Assembly: GCA_025943965.1 (NCBI GenBank)
Contig: JAPCWD010000001.1
Span: 186,001-250,000, forward strand
Direction: 5' to 3'
Source of the DNA: Synergistaceae bacterium DZ-S4
GTDB taxonomy: Bacteria > Synergistota > Synergistia > Synergistales > Synergistaceae
DNA: 64,000 nucleotides
The first letter of the stretch is position 1; every line of letters starts with the position of its first letter. The position numbers were made by a program, and so were the translations under genes. The notes under the pieces are model-generated. The model saw only the letters and a list, made by a program, of their open reading frames with translations, was not told the origin of the DNA and searched no databases. Positions 27,055 through 36,188 of this stretch are shown here, in pieces.

Positions 27055-28314
27055 CTAGCCTGTTATTTCCTTCGGATGGCAGATGTGGCCCGCAACAGCC
27101 GATGCCGCCGCTACCATGGGACCTGAGAGCACGACTTCGCTTTTTGGCGATCCCATCCTGCCTACGAAGTTTCTGTTGCTTGTCGATATGCAGCGTTCGC
27201 CTGCGGCAAGTATGCCGAGATGTCCGCCGAGGCACGGACCGCAGCTTGGTGTTGAGATCGCTGCGCCTGCATCGAGGAATATGTCGAAAAGCCCTTCCTT
27301 CATTGCCTGACGGTAAACCTCGTAAGATGCCGGTATGATCATAAGCCTTGTCTTTTTGTGTACTCTCTTTCCCTTAAGGACCTTAGCGGCGCTTCTTAAG
27401 TCGCTGATCCTGCCGTTAGTGCAGGATCCTATGAAGACCTGGTCTACATGTGTCCCTGAGACTTCTGATACTGGCTTTACGTTTTCTGGAAGATGAGGCA
27501 TGGCTACCTGGGGCTCCATGCCGGTCACATCTATCGTGACCGAACTTGCATACGCCGCGTCCCCATCGGCAAAGAGGGGTTCAAAATGCCTGGCTGCACG
27601 GTCACAGGTATATTTCAGAAGCTTTTCATCGGGGTTGATGAGTCCCGTCTTCCCTCCAGCCTCGATAGCCATGTTAGAGAGGGTGAACCTGTCGTCAAGC
27701 CCAAGCTTTCCAAGGGCCTCTCCGTGGAATTCGAGGGCCATGTAGCGCGCTCCCTCCACTCCTATCTTACCTATGAGCGCCAGGATCATGTCCTTCCCGC
27801 AGAGCCACTCGGAGGGAGTGCCTTCGTAAGAGACCTTCATCGTCTCGGGGACTCTCAGCCAGGTCTCTCCGAGTGCCCATGCCGCAGCTAGGTCGGTCGA
27901 GCCGACGCCGGTAGCAAGGGCACCCATGGCGCCATGGGTGCAGGTGTGGCTGTCAGCACCCAGCACTATCTCGCCGGGTAGGACCAGCCCGTTTTCGGGG
28001 AGGAAGGTGTGTTCCACACCGACTCTGCCCACTTCCCAGAACAGCATGCCTTGTTCGTATGCAAACTCCCGGCACTCTTTTATCTGTTCGGCTGAAGCAA
28101 TGTCCTTTGCCGGTGAAAAATGGTCAGGCAAAATGGCGCAGCGCATGGGATCAAAAACTTTTTTCGCCCCCATTTTCCTGAATTCCTTTATAGCGGGAGG
28201 ACCTGTTATGTCGTTTGTGAAAGCGAAATCGACACTGACACGGCAGATCGCACCTGCCTCAACAGGATCTTTGGTGTGTTTTGCTATTATCGCCTCAGCG
28301 AGAGTCATGGCCAT
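27055..28314 (-). CDS. leuC: 3-isopropylmalate dehydratase large subunit
   Basis: 419-residue Fe-S subunit, the shorter archaeal/clostridial type. [24 protein letters not shown]-type segment near residue 120, [13 protein letters not shown] near 295 and [14 protein letters not shown] near 355 provide the cluster cysteines. The start overlaps the end of leuA by 20 bases, suggesting coupling. It works with LeuD encoded next. Confidence 0.94.
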   Translation of the reverse strand: MAMTLAEAIIAKHTKDPVEAGAICRVSVDFAFTNDITGPPAIKEFRKMGAKKVFDPMRCAILPDHFSPAKDIASAEQIKECREFAYEQGMLFWEVGRVGVEHTFLPENGLVLPGEIVLGADSHTCTHGAMGALATGVGSTDLAAAWALGETWLRVPETMKVSYEGTPSEWLCGKDMILALIGKIGVEGARYMALEFHGEALGKLGLDDRFTLSNMAIEAGGKTGLINPDEKLLKYTCDRAARHFEPLFADGDAAYASSVTIDVTGMEPQVAMPHLPENVKPVSEVSGTHVDQVFIGSCTNGRISDLRSAAKVLKGKRVHKKTRLMIIPASYEVYRQAMKEGLFDIFLDAGAAISTPSCGPCLGGHLGILAAGERCISTSNRNFVGRMGSPKSEVVLSGPMVAAASAVAGHICHPKEITG

Positions 28315-29848
28315 TGAGCTTTATCTCCTTTACAGCCGCCGCAGCGTACAGTCTGTTTATTGCATCCACATATGCCCGGATGGATGATTCGATAACGTCG
28401 GTGCTGGTCCCGCGCCCCTGGGCCTGAATGTCCTTGTGGTGGAGCACTATCCTGGTCTCCCCCTGCGCATCCGAACGTTCGCTTGTGGCTCCGATCCTGA
28501 AGCCCTTCAGCTGAGGGGCGAATCCGAGGATCTTCTTCACAGCGTTGTAGGATGCATCTACGGGTCCGTTGCCGACAGCGGCTTCAGTGTAGTCGTCACT
28601 GCCTGATGTCAGGGTGACGCTTGCGGTTGGTTTGCTTCCGGTACCAACATGGACGGCATAGTCTTTAAGTATGTACCTTCTCTCGGGAACAAAGGAGAGG
28701 ACCCTGTCAAGTATCAGTGCCTCTATGTCACCATCGCTTACGTCCTTTTTTTTGTCGCAAAGTTCCTTGAAGTAAGTGAAGCCAGTCTCAAGGTCTTCTT
28801 TCGACAGCTGATAGCCCATACTTTCGACCCTGTCCCTAAACGCGTGGCGTCCCGAGTGTTTCCCGAGGAAGAGGTCAGAAGCCGGAGCTCCAACAGTCTC
28901 CGGTGTCATGATCTCGTATGTCGCCCTGTTGCAGAGCATCCCGTGCTGGTGTATCCCAGCCTCATGAGAAAAAGCATTAAGGCCTACGATCGCCTTGTTG
29001 GGCTGTACCATGACTCCGGTCAGGTGAGATACAAGCTTGCTGGTGCTGTAAAGCTTTGTCGTGTCAATGGCTGTCTTTGCCGGATACTGGTCTGCCCTGG
29101 TATTGAGCGCCATGACGATCTCTTCCATAGAAGCATTGCCCGCACGCTCACCCAGACCGTTTATGGTGCATTCGATCTGCCTCGCGCCCGCCCTCACTGC
29201 GGCAAGCGAGTTGGCGACCCCAAGGCCGAGGTCGTTGTGGCAGTGTACTGACCAGACTATATTTTCGGGAGGATTGACTCCCTTGAGTATTTCTTTTACA
29301 AAAGCATAAAACTCATCTGGCTGGGCATATCCCACAGTGTCGGGGATGTTGAGCGTTGTTGCGCCACATTCGATCGCGGTCTTAAAGACTTCGATCAGGA
29401 AGGGCACCTCAGAGCGGCTTGCGTCCTCTGCTGAGAACTCAACATCGTCTATAAGTGACTTTGCCAGGCTGACTCCGCTGCTGACCTCTGCAAGCACACC
29501 CTCCTTGTCCAGCTTAAGCTTATACTCCATGTGTATGGGGCTTGTCGCTATGAATGTGTGTATACGCGGGCGCTCTGCGTCTTTTACTGCTTCCGCGGCG
29601 CTCCTGATATCCTCAGCTCTGGTCCTCGCAAGTCCCGCTATTATCGGGCCTTTTATCTCACGGGCTATAGCCTGTACGGATTCAAAGTCGCCGGGTGACG
29701 AAGCAGGGAAACCCGCCTCTATGACGTCGACGCCAAGTCGGGCAAGCTGGCGGGCTATCTGCAGCTTTTCGCCCTTGTTTAGGTTGATCCTGGCAGCCTG
29801 TTCTCCGTCTCTAAGTGTCGTGTCAAAAATTCGTACTCGATCGATCAT
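28295..29848 (-). CDS. leuA: 2-isopropylmalate synthase
   Basis: 517 residues, first committed step of leucine synthesis. The catalytic domain begins RIFDTTLRDGEQAARINLN; HCHNDLGLGVANS near residue 205 and GLGERAGNASMEE near 235 are HMGL-like signatures with metal ligands. Residues from about 390 form the LeuA dimer regulatory domain for leucine feedback. The start ATG 29848 follows AAAGGAGAGAACGAC; a longer frame lacks a ribosome site. Confidence 0.95.
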   Translation of the reverse strand: MIDRVRIFDTTLRDGEQAARINLNKGEKLQIARQLARLGVDVIEAGFPASSPGDFESVQAIAREIKGPIIAGLARTRAEDIRSAAEAVKDAERPRIHTFIATSPIHMEYKLKLDKEGVLAEVSSGVSLAKSLIDDVEFSAEDASRSEVPFLIEVFKTAIECGATTLNIPDTVGYAQPDEFYAFVKEILKGVNPPENIVWSVHCHNDLGLGVANSLAAVRAGARQIECTINGLGERAGNASMEEIVMALNTRADQYPAKTAIDTTKLYSTSKLVSHLTGVMVQPNKAIVGLNAFSHEAGIHQHGMLCNRATYEIMTPETVGAPASDLFLGKHSGRHAFRDRVESMGYQLSKEDLETGFTYFKELCDKKKDVSDGDIEALILDRVLSFVPERRYILKDYAVHVGTGSKPTASVTLTSGSDDYTEAAVGNGPVDASYNAVKKILGFAPQLKGFRIGATSERSDAQGETRIVLHHKDIQAQGRGTSTDVIESSIRAYVDAINRLYAAAAVKEIKLNGHDSR

Positions 29849-29983
29849 GTCGTTCTCTCCTTTATTAAGGTAGTGGGATCGGCTGATTCGCCGTGAGAAG
29901 CGAGGAGCGGGCGGATGTCTCTTCCATTTGCTTTCCTGATCCATCCCGCCCGGCCTTTATGACGCCCATCGCCCCGTTATTTT

Positions 29984-30994
29984 TTAGAACTTAGGTACTT
30001 CCTTCTGCTCCATCCAGGGCATCATTTTGCGAAGCTCTTTTCCTACGGCTTCACAGTCTGCCTCCTGGGCAGCCTTTGCCCACTTCTTCATGCGGGGGCG
30101 ACCGGTCTGGTTCTCAAGTATCCAGTCTCGGGCGAAGGTGCCGTCCTGGATCTCTGTAAGGAGCTGCTTCATTGCCTTCTTTGACTCTTCCCCGATAACT
30201 CTGGGTCCGGCGATCATATCCCCGTATTTTGCCGTGTCGCTTACCGAGTAGCGCATCCAGCTGAGTCCGCCTTCAAATACCATGTCGACGATCAGTTTGA
30301 GTTCGTTGATGCACTCGAAGTACGCCATCTCAGGCTGATAACCGGCGTCAACGAGAGTCTGGTATCCGGCCTGCATTAGTTCGCTCACTCCGCCGCAGAG
30401 GACAGCCTGTTCACCGAAGAGGTCCGTTTCGGTCTCTTCACGGAAGCTCGTCTCGATGATCCCTGCTCTTCCTCCGCCTACACCGGAAGCATATGCAAGT
30501 GCGAAGTCCTTCGCCTTTCCTGATGCGTCCTGATAGATCGCGATAAGGCAGGGAACACCCTTCCCCTCTTTGTACATGTGGCGGACCATATGTCCAGGCC
30601 CTTTGGGTGCCACCATAAAGACGTCGCGGTCGGGCTCCGGTACGATCTGTCCGAAATGGACTGCGAATCCGTGTGCGAAAGCAAGTTTTGCGCCTTTCTT
30701 AAGGTTGGGGAGCACTTCGTTTTTGTATATTGAGGCCTGCAGATGGTCGGGCATGAGGAACATCATCACATCTGATTTTTTCGCTGCTTCCGCAACAGTA
30801 CAGACTTCAAAGCCGTCCTTCTCAGCGGTGGCCCTTGACTTGCTTCCCTCGTGGAGGGCCACTATTACCTTCGCTCCGCTGTCGCGGAGGTTCTGCGCAT
30901 GTGCGTGTCCCTGGCTGCCGTAGCCGATTATCGTTATTGTCTTTCCATCAAGAAAACCAAGGTCTGCGTCGCGGTCATAATATACTTTTGCCAT
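29984..30994 (-). CDS. ilvC: ketol-acid reductoisomerase (class I)
   Basis: 336 residues, isomerises and reduces acetolactate with NAD(P)H. The Rossmann motif [17 protein letters not shown] begins near residue 24; catalytic residues lie in [10 protein letters not shown] near 130, in the [12 protein letters not shown] block near 190 and in [12 protein letters not shown] near 225. Length is that of class I enzymes. The start follows AGAAGGAGTG. Confidence 0.96.
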   Translation of the reverse strand: MAKVYYDRDADLGFLDGKTITIIGYGSQGHAHAQNLRDSGAKVIVALHEGSKSRATAEKDGFEVCTVAEAAKKSDVMMFLMPDHLQASIYKNEVLPNLKKGAKLAFAHGFAVHFGQIVPEPDRDVFMVAPKGPGHMVRHMYKEGKGVPCLIAIYQDASGKAKDFALAYASGVGGGRAGIIETSFREETETDLFGEQAVLCGGVSELMQAGYQTLVDAGYQPEMAYFECINELKLIVDMVFEGGLSWMRYSVSDTAKYGDMIAGPRVIGEESKKAMKQLLTEIQDGTFARDWILENQTGRPRMKKWAKAAQEADCEAVGKELRKMMPWMEQKEVPKF

Positions 30995-31083
30995 TACAGA
31001 AACACTCCTTCTGTCCCACTGGACAATTAAAATTTTGTTGTTTATTTATGTCTGGGTCTCTTTGAGGCCTCGTCATAACGAAC

Positions 31084-31614
31084 TTATATCAGCTTGTTGA
31101 CTGCAAGGTCCTTATCAGACGTCTCTTCCGAAATGAAGCCCGAACGTGAAAGGGCTACCTGCCCCGATCCGGCGGTCTCTATTATTCCGTATGGCCTGAA
31201 AGCCTCCATGCATGCATTCATCTTTCCCTTGTCACCCGTGATCTCCAGCGTCACCGCCTCGGTGCCAAGGTCTACAACTCTGCAGCGAAACACTTCGGCT
31301 GTCTGAAGAACGTGAGGACGCCTGTCAAGAGGAGCGCGGACCTTCACAAGCGCCAGCCAGCGCTCGACGAAGGGCCCCTGCTGTGTGAGGTTGGTGACCT
31401 CTATGACTTCTATCAGTTTCAGAAGCTGTTTCTTGATCTGGTCGTAAACACCCTCCTCGCCCTCAATGACCACAGTGAACCTTGATATTCCGGGGGTATC
31501 CGTCTGTCCTACACTGAGGCTCTCTATGTTGTAGCCTCTTCGGTAGATCAGCCCGGCTATCCTCATGAGAACTCCAGGGTTGTTTTCGGATAGGATGGTA
31601 AAAGTGTTCTTCAT
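31084..31614 (-). CDS. ilvN: acetolactate synthase small (regulatory) subunit
   Basis: 176 residues. Residues 1-75 form an ACT domain (FTILSENNPGVLMRIAGLIYRRG) that binds valine, followed by the C-terminal small-subunit domain (LALVKVRAP). It stimulates and feedback-controls IlvB. It is the first structural gene after the attenuator. Ribosome site CAGGAGG. Confidence 0.94.
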   Translation of the reverse strand: MKNTFTILSENNPGVLMRIAGLIYRRGYNIESLSVGQTDTPGISRFTVVIEGEEGVYDQIKKQLLKLIEVIEVTNLTQQGPFVERWLALVKVRAPLDRRPHVLQTAEVFRCRVVDLGTEAVTLEITGDKGKMNACMEAFRPYGIIETAGSGQVALSRSGFISEETSDKDLAVNKLI

Positions 31615-31646
31615 ATCATGTCCTCCTGTATGCTGATGATAGAGAC

Positions 31647-31677
31647 AAAAAAAACCGGGACCCTTAAGGGTCCCGGT
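31647..31677 (-). terminator. attenuator terminator of the ilv-leu operon
   Basis: Perfect 10-bp GC-rich stem (ACCGGGACCC with GGGTCCCGGT), TTAA loop and then a run of T on the minus strand, about 30 bases before ilvN. The leader just upstream carries GGGTCCC (31722-31716), which can pair with GGGACCC of the 5' arm and so act as antiterminator. Confidence 0.88.
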
Positions 31678-31695
31678 CCGAAAGTAACACGACGT

Positions 31696-31791
31696 TTAAG
31701 CGTCGGCCACCTCGGGGGACCCACTGCTAATAAGAAGTACCAGAACGAGAACCAGACTTGTAATGTCACGGATCAGACTGTCTATTCGCAC
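31696..31791 (-). CDS. ilv-leu leader peptide
   Basis: A 31-residue leader peptide from GTG 31791 to TAA 31698-31696, preceded by AAAGGTGGG. Residues 13-21 are nine branched-chain amino acids in a row (LVLVLVLLI). It lies between a strong promoter and the attenuator terminator, so ribosome stalling on uncharged Leu, Val or Ile tRNA would favour the antiterminator. This is classical attenuation, as in enterobacterial ilv and leu leaders. The sequence itself is not homologous to those, and it is too short for routine gene calling. Confidence 0.85.
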   Translation of the reverse strand: MRIDSLIRDITSLVLVLVLLISSGSPEVADA

Positions 31792-31857
31792 TTCGCGTCC
31801 CACCTTTCGAGGTTTTGGCCTGAACGCCGGGCATCATACCCTGACGTAATGGGCGAC

Positions 31858-31886
31858 ATAATACGACCATATCCCATAAATGTCAA
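31858..31886 (-). promoter_or_regulatory. promoter of the ilv-leu operon
   Basis: Near-consensus promoter on the minus strand: TTGACA (31886-31881), 17 bases, TATTAT (31863-31858). Transcript start about 31851, some 60 bases before the leader peptide. Confidence 0.85.
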
Positions 31887-32107
31887 CTATTTTCACGTTA
31901 AAAAAGTTACTATCAAAGGAATAAATAGAGAAAGAATTTTTATAAATACAACTTAAATTAGATAGTTAATTTGTGATCCAAACAAAAAAACAAAAATCTC
32001 CATTAATATAGATAGATAATTCGAATAAAACATTCAAAAATATGTTTTTGTTGTCAGAAAAACAGTGGATAGTATTTATTAATGGTCATATGTGATCAGA
32101 GAAAGAC

Positions 32108-32154
32108 TTGCTGTGGAAGCGGGAATACTTTAAAATGCAAACTGGTTGCGTTTT
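32108..32154 (+). promoter_or_regulatory. promoter and operator of the Fur-family gene
   Basis: TTGCTG (32108-32113), 17 bases, TAAAAT (32131-32136). Overlapping the -10 is a dyad AAAATGCAA-ACTGG-TTGCGTTTT (32132-32154) with one mismatch, a likely autoregulatory site. Confidence 0.6.
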
Positions 32155-32177
32155 TTTCTGTTTAAGAGGTGGTTTTT

Positions 32178-32606
32178 ATGATAGTAGAAGAAATGCTGAG
32201 CAAAGCAAAGCTGAGAGCTACACACCAGAGAAAGGTCGTACTCAGTCTTCTGATTGAAAAGGCTTCCCCCCTTTCTCACAGCGAAATATCATCTATGCTG
32301 ACAGAGCCGCTTGACAAGGTCACGCTCTACAGGACATTGCAGACCATGAAGGCCTCAGGCATCGTGCACCAGGTCCAGGGGCTCGACGGAGTATGGCGCT
32401 TTTGCGCCCATGACCCCGAGTTGAAGGGATGCCCGGGGGACCATCCGCACTTCCTATGCCTCCACTGCGGAAAAATGATCTGTCTTACAGGCCAGAGACT
32501 TCCCAGGGTGGAAGTGCCCGAGGGTATGACAGTTGAGGGGAAGCAGTTCGTAGTATATGGTTGCTGCAGTGAATGCAGGCCCGAAACGGAGGATAAGCAA
32601 AGATGA
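32178..32606 (+). CDS. Fur-family metal-responsive repressor
   Basis: 142-residue DNA-binding protein. Residues 1-80 form the winged helix (ATHQRKVVLSLLIE, HSEISSML, DKVTLYRTLQTMKASGIV). The dimerisation part holds HPHFLCLHCGKM near residue 92 and GCCSEC near the end, a structural zinc site of two Cys-x2-Cys pairs. The pattern fits Fur, Zur or PerR; the regulated metal cannot be told. ATG 32178 follows AGAGGTGG. It overlaps the molybdopterin-binding gene (ATGA), so a metal signal may control cofactor functions. Confidence 0.87.
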   Translation: MIVEEMLSKAKLRATHQRKVVLSLLIEKASPLSHSEISSMLTEPLDKVTLYRTLQTMKASGIVHQVQGLDGVWRFCAHDPELKGCPGDHPHFLCLHCGKMICLTGQRLPRVEVPEGMTVEGKQFVVYGCCSECRPETEDKQR

Positions 32607-33649
32607 AGATAACAGCCATTCCGCTCGAGCAGGCGATAGGGAAACCACTTGCCCATGACCTTACTCAGATAGATGCGGTGAACCACAAGAAATCAGCCCG
32701 CTTCAAAAAAGGACAGGTAATTACGGAAGAAGACATCCCCACATTGAAGGACATGGGGAGGGAGAACCTTTCCGTGATGGAAATGTCTCCCGGAGAGATC
32801 CATGAAGATGATGCGGCAATGCAGCTGGCAGAGGTCCTCTGCGGAGAGAACCTGAGGGTAACTCCTCCCGAGGAGGGGCGCTGCAATCTTGTGGCGACAA
32901 GCTCAGGCCTGCTTTGGTATCTTGCGGAGACGGTGAACAGGGTCAATCAGGATCCCGACTGGGTCCTCTCCGCCCTTGCCCCGCACCGCCCGGTACTGAA
33001 GGGCCAGACTGTAGCCGGCTTCCGCATAAGACCTCTGGTGATGGAGGACTACAGGGTCGAGCGCGCCGTTGCAGCTGTCAGGGGGAGCAGACCATTCGCG
33101 GTCCTGCCCTTCAGGGACCTGAAGGTGGCTGTTGTGACCACCGGCAAGGAGATAGTGGACAAGAGGGTCGAAGACGCGTTCAGGCCAAAGCTTGACGAAA
33201 AGCTTGGCAGGCTGAGCGGGAGCGTTATCGGCCAGACCTTCTGCACAGATTCGCTTGAAGATATAGCAGGTGCGATCAATAAATTTCTTGAGCAGGGAGC
33301 CAAGGTCATCATCTGTACGGGAGGCATGAGCGTCGATGCTGACGACAGGACGCCCGGTGCGATACGTTCCGTCTGCCGCAAAATATCCTTCCAGGGATCT
33401 CCCGCACTTCCGGGGGCCATGCTCATGCTCGGATACGCAAAGTCTCCTGTGGACGGCGAAGAGGTCGCCGTCATAGGAGCTCCCGCCTGCGTTGCTTTTG
33501 ACGAGAGGACCGCGCTGGACAAGCTCCTTCCGTTTGTATTCGCAGGCATAGAACCCGGTGATCTTGTACGGAGGTGGGGAGTAGGGGGGCTTTGCGAACA
33601 CTGTCCGACCTGCCGGTATCCATCCTGCTCTTTTGCGGCCGGAAGTTGA
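32603..33649 (+). CDS. MoeA/MoaB-like molybdopterin-binding protein with cysteine tail
   Basis: 348 residues. Residues about 170-330 form the MoCF molybdopterin-binding fold, seen as VAVVTTGKEIVD and VIICTGGMSVDADDRTPGAIR with the acidic catalytic motif. The N-terminal part resembles MoeA-related proteins in gram-positive and Synergistota anaerobes but lacks full MoeA architecture. The C-terminus ends in CEHCPTCRYPSC, four cysteines of unknown function, perhaps a metal or Fe-S site. It probably serves a molybdenum or tungsten hydroxylase, in keeping with XdhC next door. Confidence 0.8.
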   Translation: MKITAIPLEQAIGKPLAHDLTQIDAVNHKKSARFKKGQVITEEDIPTLKDMGRENLSVMEMSPGEIHEDDAAMQLAEVLCGENLRVTPPEEGRCNLVATSSGLLWYLAETVNRVNQDPDWVLSALAPHRPVLKGQTVAGFRIRPLVMEDYRVERAVAAVRGSRPFAVLPFRDLKVAVVTTGKEIVDKRVEDAFRPKLDEKLGRLSGSVIGQTFCTDSLEDIAGAINKFLEQGAKVIICTGGMSVDADDRTPGAIRSVCRKISFQGSPALPGAMLMLGYAKSPVDGEEVAVIGAPACVAFDERTALDKLLPFVFAGIEPGDLVRRWGVGGLCEHCPTCRYPSCSFAAGS

Positions 33650-33723
33650 CAGTTGTTGCCTGCTGCAAGTTCTGATCTCTGATCACAGTTATTATTGAAT
33701 TTGGAAGTAAAGGAGCTTTAAAG

Positions 33724-34524
33724 ATGAACAGGGAACTTTTGACTCTTATAAACGATGAGGTCGAAGCCGGTGAATGCGGAGTGCTCTGCACGGTCACCGA
33801 GGAATCAGGATCAACGCCCAGGAGCAAAGGGGCCTCGATGTGGGTGCGCAGGGACGGAAGCATCAGCGGCACCATAGGCGGGGGGCTCATCGAATTTGAA
33901 ACGATAAAAAAAGCTGGGGAGCTTCTTGCTTCAGGCGAGACTGTCCTGGTCTGGAGAAAGGATCTGACTGAGAAGGACGGGATGCTCTGCGGAGGCTCAG
34001 CAACCATCTATATGGAAGTGGTCGGAAGGGAGGATGAGCTCCTCATCCTTGGAGCCGGACACGTAGGTAAGGCTGTTGCGCAGGCGGGAGCATTCGTCGG
34101 CTTCAGGGTAACGGTATGGGACGAGAGGGAGGAGTACGCGAACAGGGAGAACATCTCCTGCGCACGTACTGTTGCCTGCCCCATAGAGGAGATATTTGAA
34201 AAGGGGATAACACTCCACGAGAGAAGTTATGTGGTCATCGTGACCCGTGGTCATGCCCTCGATGCCGAGGCCGTTGCGTTAACGGATAAAAAGCCGGGAG
34301 CATATTACGGCATGATAGGCTCGCGGTCAAAGATCGCTGCGGTCAGAAAAATGCTTCTGGCAAGAGGTGTGTCGGAAGAACATCTCAACAGGATACACCA
34401 ACCCATAGGCCTTCCGATAAAAGCGGAGACGCCCGAAGAGATCGCAGTCTCGATCCTTGCGGAGATCATAGCGGTCAAACGGGGCGGCGATACCGTTGGA
34501 CTCAGAAGCAACGGCCGGTCATAA
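33724..34524 (+). CDS. XdhC/CoxI family molybdenum cofactor chaperone
   Basis: 266 residues. N-terminal XdhC/CoxI domain (ESGSTPRSKGASM, GTIGGGLIEF) followed by a Rossmann domain (ILGAGHVGKAVAQAG near residue 105, YGMIGSRSKI near 200). Family members bind, protect and sulfurate molybdopterin cofactor before insertion into xanthine-dehydrogenase-type enzymes. It is cotranscribed with the molybdopterin-binding gene after 74 bases. No hydroxylase gene is in the window. The start follows AAAGGAGC. Confidence 0.87.
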   Translation: MNRELLTLINDEVEAGECGVLCTVTEESGSTPRSKGASMWVRRDGSISGTIGGGLIEFETIKKAGELLASGETVLVWRKDLTEKDGMLCGGSATIYMEVVGREDELLILGAGHVGKAVAQAGAFVGFRVTVWDEREEYANRENISCARTVACPIEEIFEKGITLHERSYVVIVTRGHALDAEAVALTDKKPGAYYGMIGSRSKIAAVRKMLLARGVSEEHLNRIHQPIGLPIKAETPEEIAVSILAEIIAVKRGGDTVGLRSNGRS

Positions 34525-34554
34525 GAATAGTCTTTATCAGAGCACACAAAGACT

Positions 34555-34578
34555 GGAGGGGAGCGAATGCTCCCCTCC
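34555..34578. terminator. terminator hairpin
   Basis: Perfect 10-bp stem GGAGGGGAGC/GCTCCCCTCC with loop GAAT, between convergent genes. Confidence 0.65.
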
Positions 34579-34595
34579 GATAATTTAGCAGCTTG

Positions 34596-35204
34596 TCAGT
34601 TTTCTTTTGCGGTGCCGTCTTCGAGCTCGGCAAGCTCTTCCATCGTTATCTTTTTGTAGCCCTTGGGCTGTGAAAAAAATTCGACGGGCGGCCTGCCCAG
34701 TTTTATGTTTACGTACTCATAAGAGGTATTTCCGTCCAGTGACTCCGTCCTTACCGGAACCGGGAAGTTGTCCCTGTACCATTCGTAATACCTGTCCATG
34801 CTCTCCCCGTTGATGTATTTTACCGTGACGAGGAATTTTTTCAGCCTGTAGCTGTCGACCATCTTATACTCAATGAACTCTCTTGATAGATCTCCGGTGT
34901 CGGCTTCATGGGCGCCTGAATAATTCTGCTTCGGCTCTCCGAGATAAGGCTGTTCAACGTATTTTCTTAGCTTTGGGAATATAAGCCAGATGACCTTCTT
35001 GTCATGCCTTGTGACCACGACCTCATTGCTTCCCTGGATCTCGTAGCGGGACATGTTTTCGGCAACGTATATCTTTCCTCTCTGCTCAGTTCCGTTGTCC
35101 TTCTCTATAAAGAGGGCACTGAACTCAACGGTATCGGATGCCGGAGAGGGAGCGGGGATCATTACGGAAAAAAGAAGAAGTGCCAACATCAGCAAACGGC
35201 GCAT
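34596..35204 (-). CDS. secreted LolA-like/DUF4412-type protein
   Basis: 202 residues with a signal peptide (residues 1-23, ending PASD). The rest is beta-rich, with GKIYVAENMSRYEI, KKVIWLIFPKLRKYVEQPY and KKFLVTVKYINGESMDRYYEWYR. That layout recalls outer-membrane lipoprotein-sorting (LolA/LolB-like) proteins and DUF4412. This fits a diderm cell envelope, as Synergistota have. ATG 35204 follows AAAGGTGAT. Function is unproven. Confidence 0.6.
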   Translation of the reverse strand: MRRLLMLALLLFSVMIPAPSPASDTVEFSALFIEKDNGTEQRGKIYVAENMSRYEIQGSNEVVVTRHDKKVIWLIFPKLRKYVEQPYLGEPKQNYSGAHEADTGDLSREFIEYKMVDSYRLKKFLVTVKYINGESMDRYYEWYRDNFPVPVRTESLDGNTSYEYVNIKLGRPPVEFFSQPKGYKKITMEELAELEDGTAKEN

Positions 35205-35282
35205 ACGATCACCTTTCAACATTTAGCGTGGAGATTATTATACATTCTGCACAGGTGAATGAGACTGTGTCCTTTACTTATT

Positions 35283-36074
35283 TCAGTTTGCTTCGATGAT
35301 ATCCGAAAGTTCCCTGACGAAAGTCCCTGGGGCCATTCCCGGAAGTTTTTTAACTGTCAGGAAAATACCGTCCATGTAAATGTCGCTGGTGTGGTCCTGG
35401 ACGGATATCCTTATGATCTCGTTCTGCCTGCCCATAAGCACCTCATGTTCCGAGTACGGTCCGGGCCACGGCAGGCGCTGCGAGAGGACAGGAACTCCGG
35501 ATATTTTTGCGCCCAGCACACCCGGATATACTTCAGCGCTTTCAACGGGGCCTGAATCTTGAGCAAACGCCTTTGCCAGGCTTGCCGCAGTTCCGCTGGG
35601 CGCATTCGCCATCCCGGGGAAATGGCGGTCGATTATACTCAGGTAGGGATAGTAGCTGCGTACTTTTTTTATAAAATCCATTACAAGAGTTATTCCGAGA
35701 CCGTAATTTGGTATCACTGACCAGCGGAGTCCCTTATCCTTGACTTCTTTTATGAATGGCGCAAGATCCTCGTCGGTCAGTCCCGTCGTGCCGATCACCG
35801 CATTGAGATTTTTTTCTGCGTAGATTTTGAGGTTTCCGGGCAGGACAGGAGTTGCGGAGAAGTCTATTACAATGTCAGGGTTTGACGCCTTCAACCCCGC
35901 ATTTAGATCGTCAGTGGCTATGATGCCTATCTTTCCGATCCCGGCAATTTCTCCTAGGTCCTGGCCGGCTTCTTTGCACCATCCGCCGACAAGCTCGGCC
36001 CATTCAATATTCTGTATGGTCCTGACAAGCGTCTTTCCTACGTTGCCGGATGCTCCCGAAACAAAAATCTTCAT
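35283..36074 (-). CDS. dapB: DapB-like dihydrodipicolinate reductase with altered active site
   Basis: 263 residues, normal for 4-hydroxy-tetrahydrodipicolinate reductase, the NAD(P)H step of lysine and meso-diaminopimelate synthesis. It has GASGNVGKT (Rossmann), VIGTTGL near residue 93 and NAPSGTA near 160. In the catalytic loop, however, it reads RHFPGMANAPSGT. Against E. coli HHRHKVDAPSGT, the His equivalent to H159 is kept but the lysine equivalent to K163 is a Met and the Asp is an Asn. It may be a divergent DapB or a paralogue with another substrate. No other dap genes are near. ATG 36074 follows GAGGAGGGG. Confidence 0.75.
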   Translation of the reverse strand: MKIFVSGASGNVGKTLVRTIQNIEWAELVGGWCKEAGQDLGEIAGIGKIGIIATDDLNAGLKASNPDIVIDFSATPVLPGNLKIYAEKNLNAVIGTTGLTDEDLAPFIKEVKDKGLRWSVIPNYGLGITLVMDFIKKVRSYYPYLSIIDRHFPGMANAPSGTAASLAKAFAQDSGPVESAEVYPGVLGAKISGVPVLSQRLPWPGPYSEHEVLMGRQNEIIRISVQDHTSDIYMDGIFLTVKKLPGMAPGTFVRELSDIIEAN

Positions 36075-36188
36075 CAATGCCCCTCCTCAGCCTTTATCAG
36101 GCAGAATTTAACAGTTATAATTTTAAACGATAAGGCCGTTATCTTTAAGTGTGGATGTTGACGCAGAGGCTGAGGAGGAAGGAAAAAA

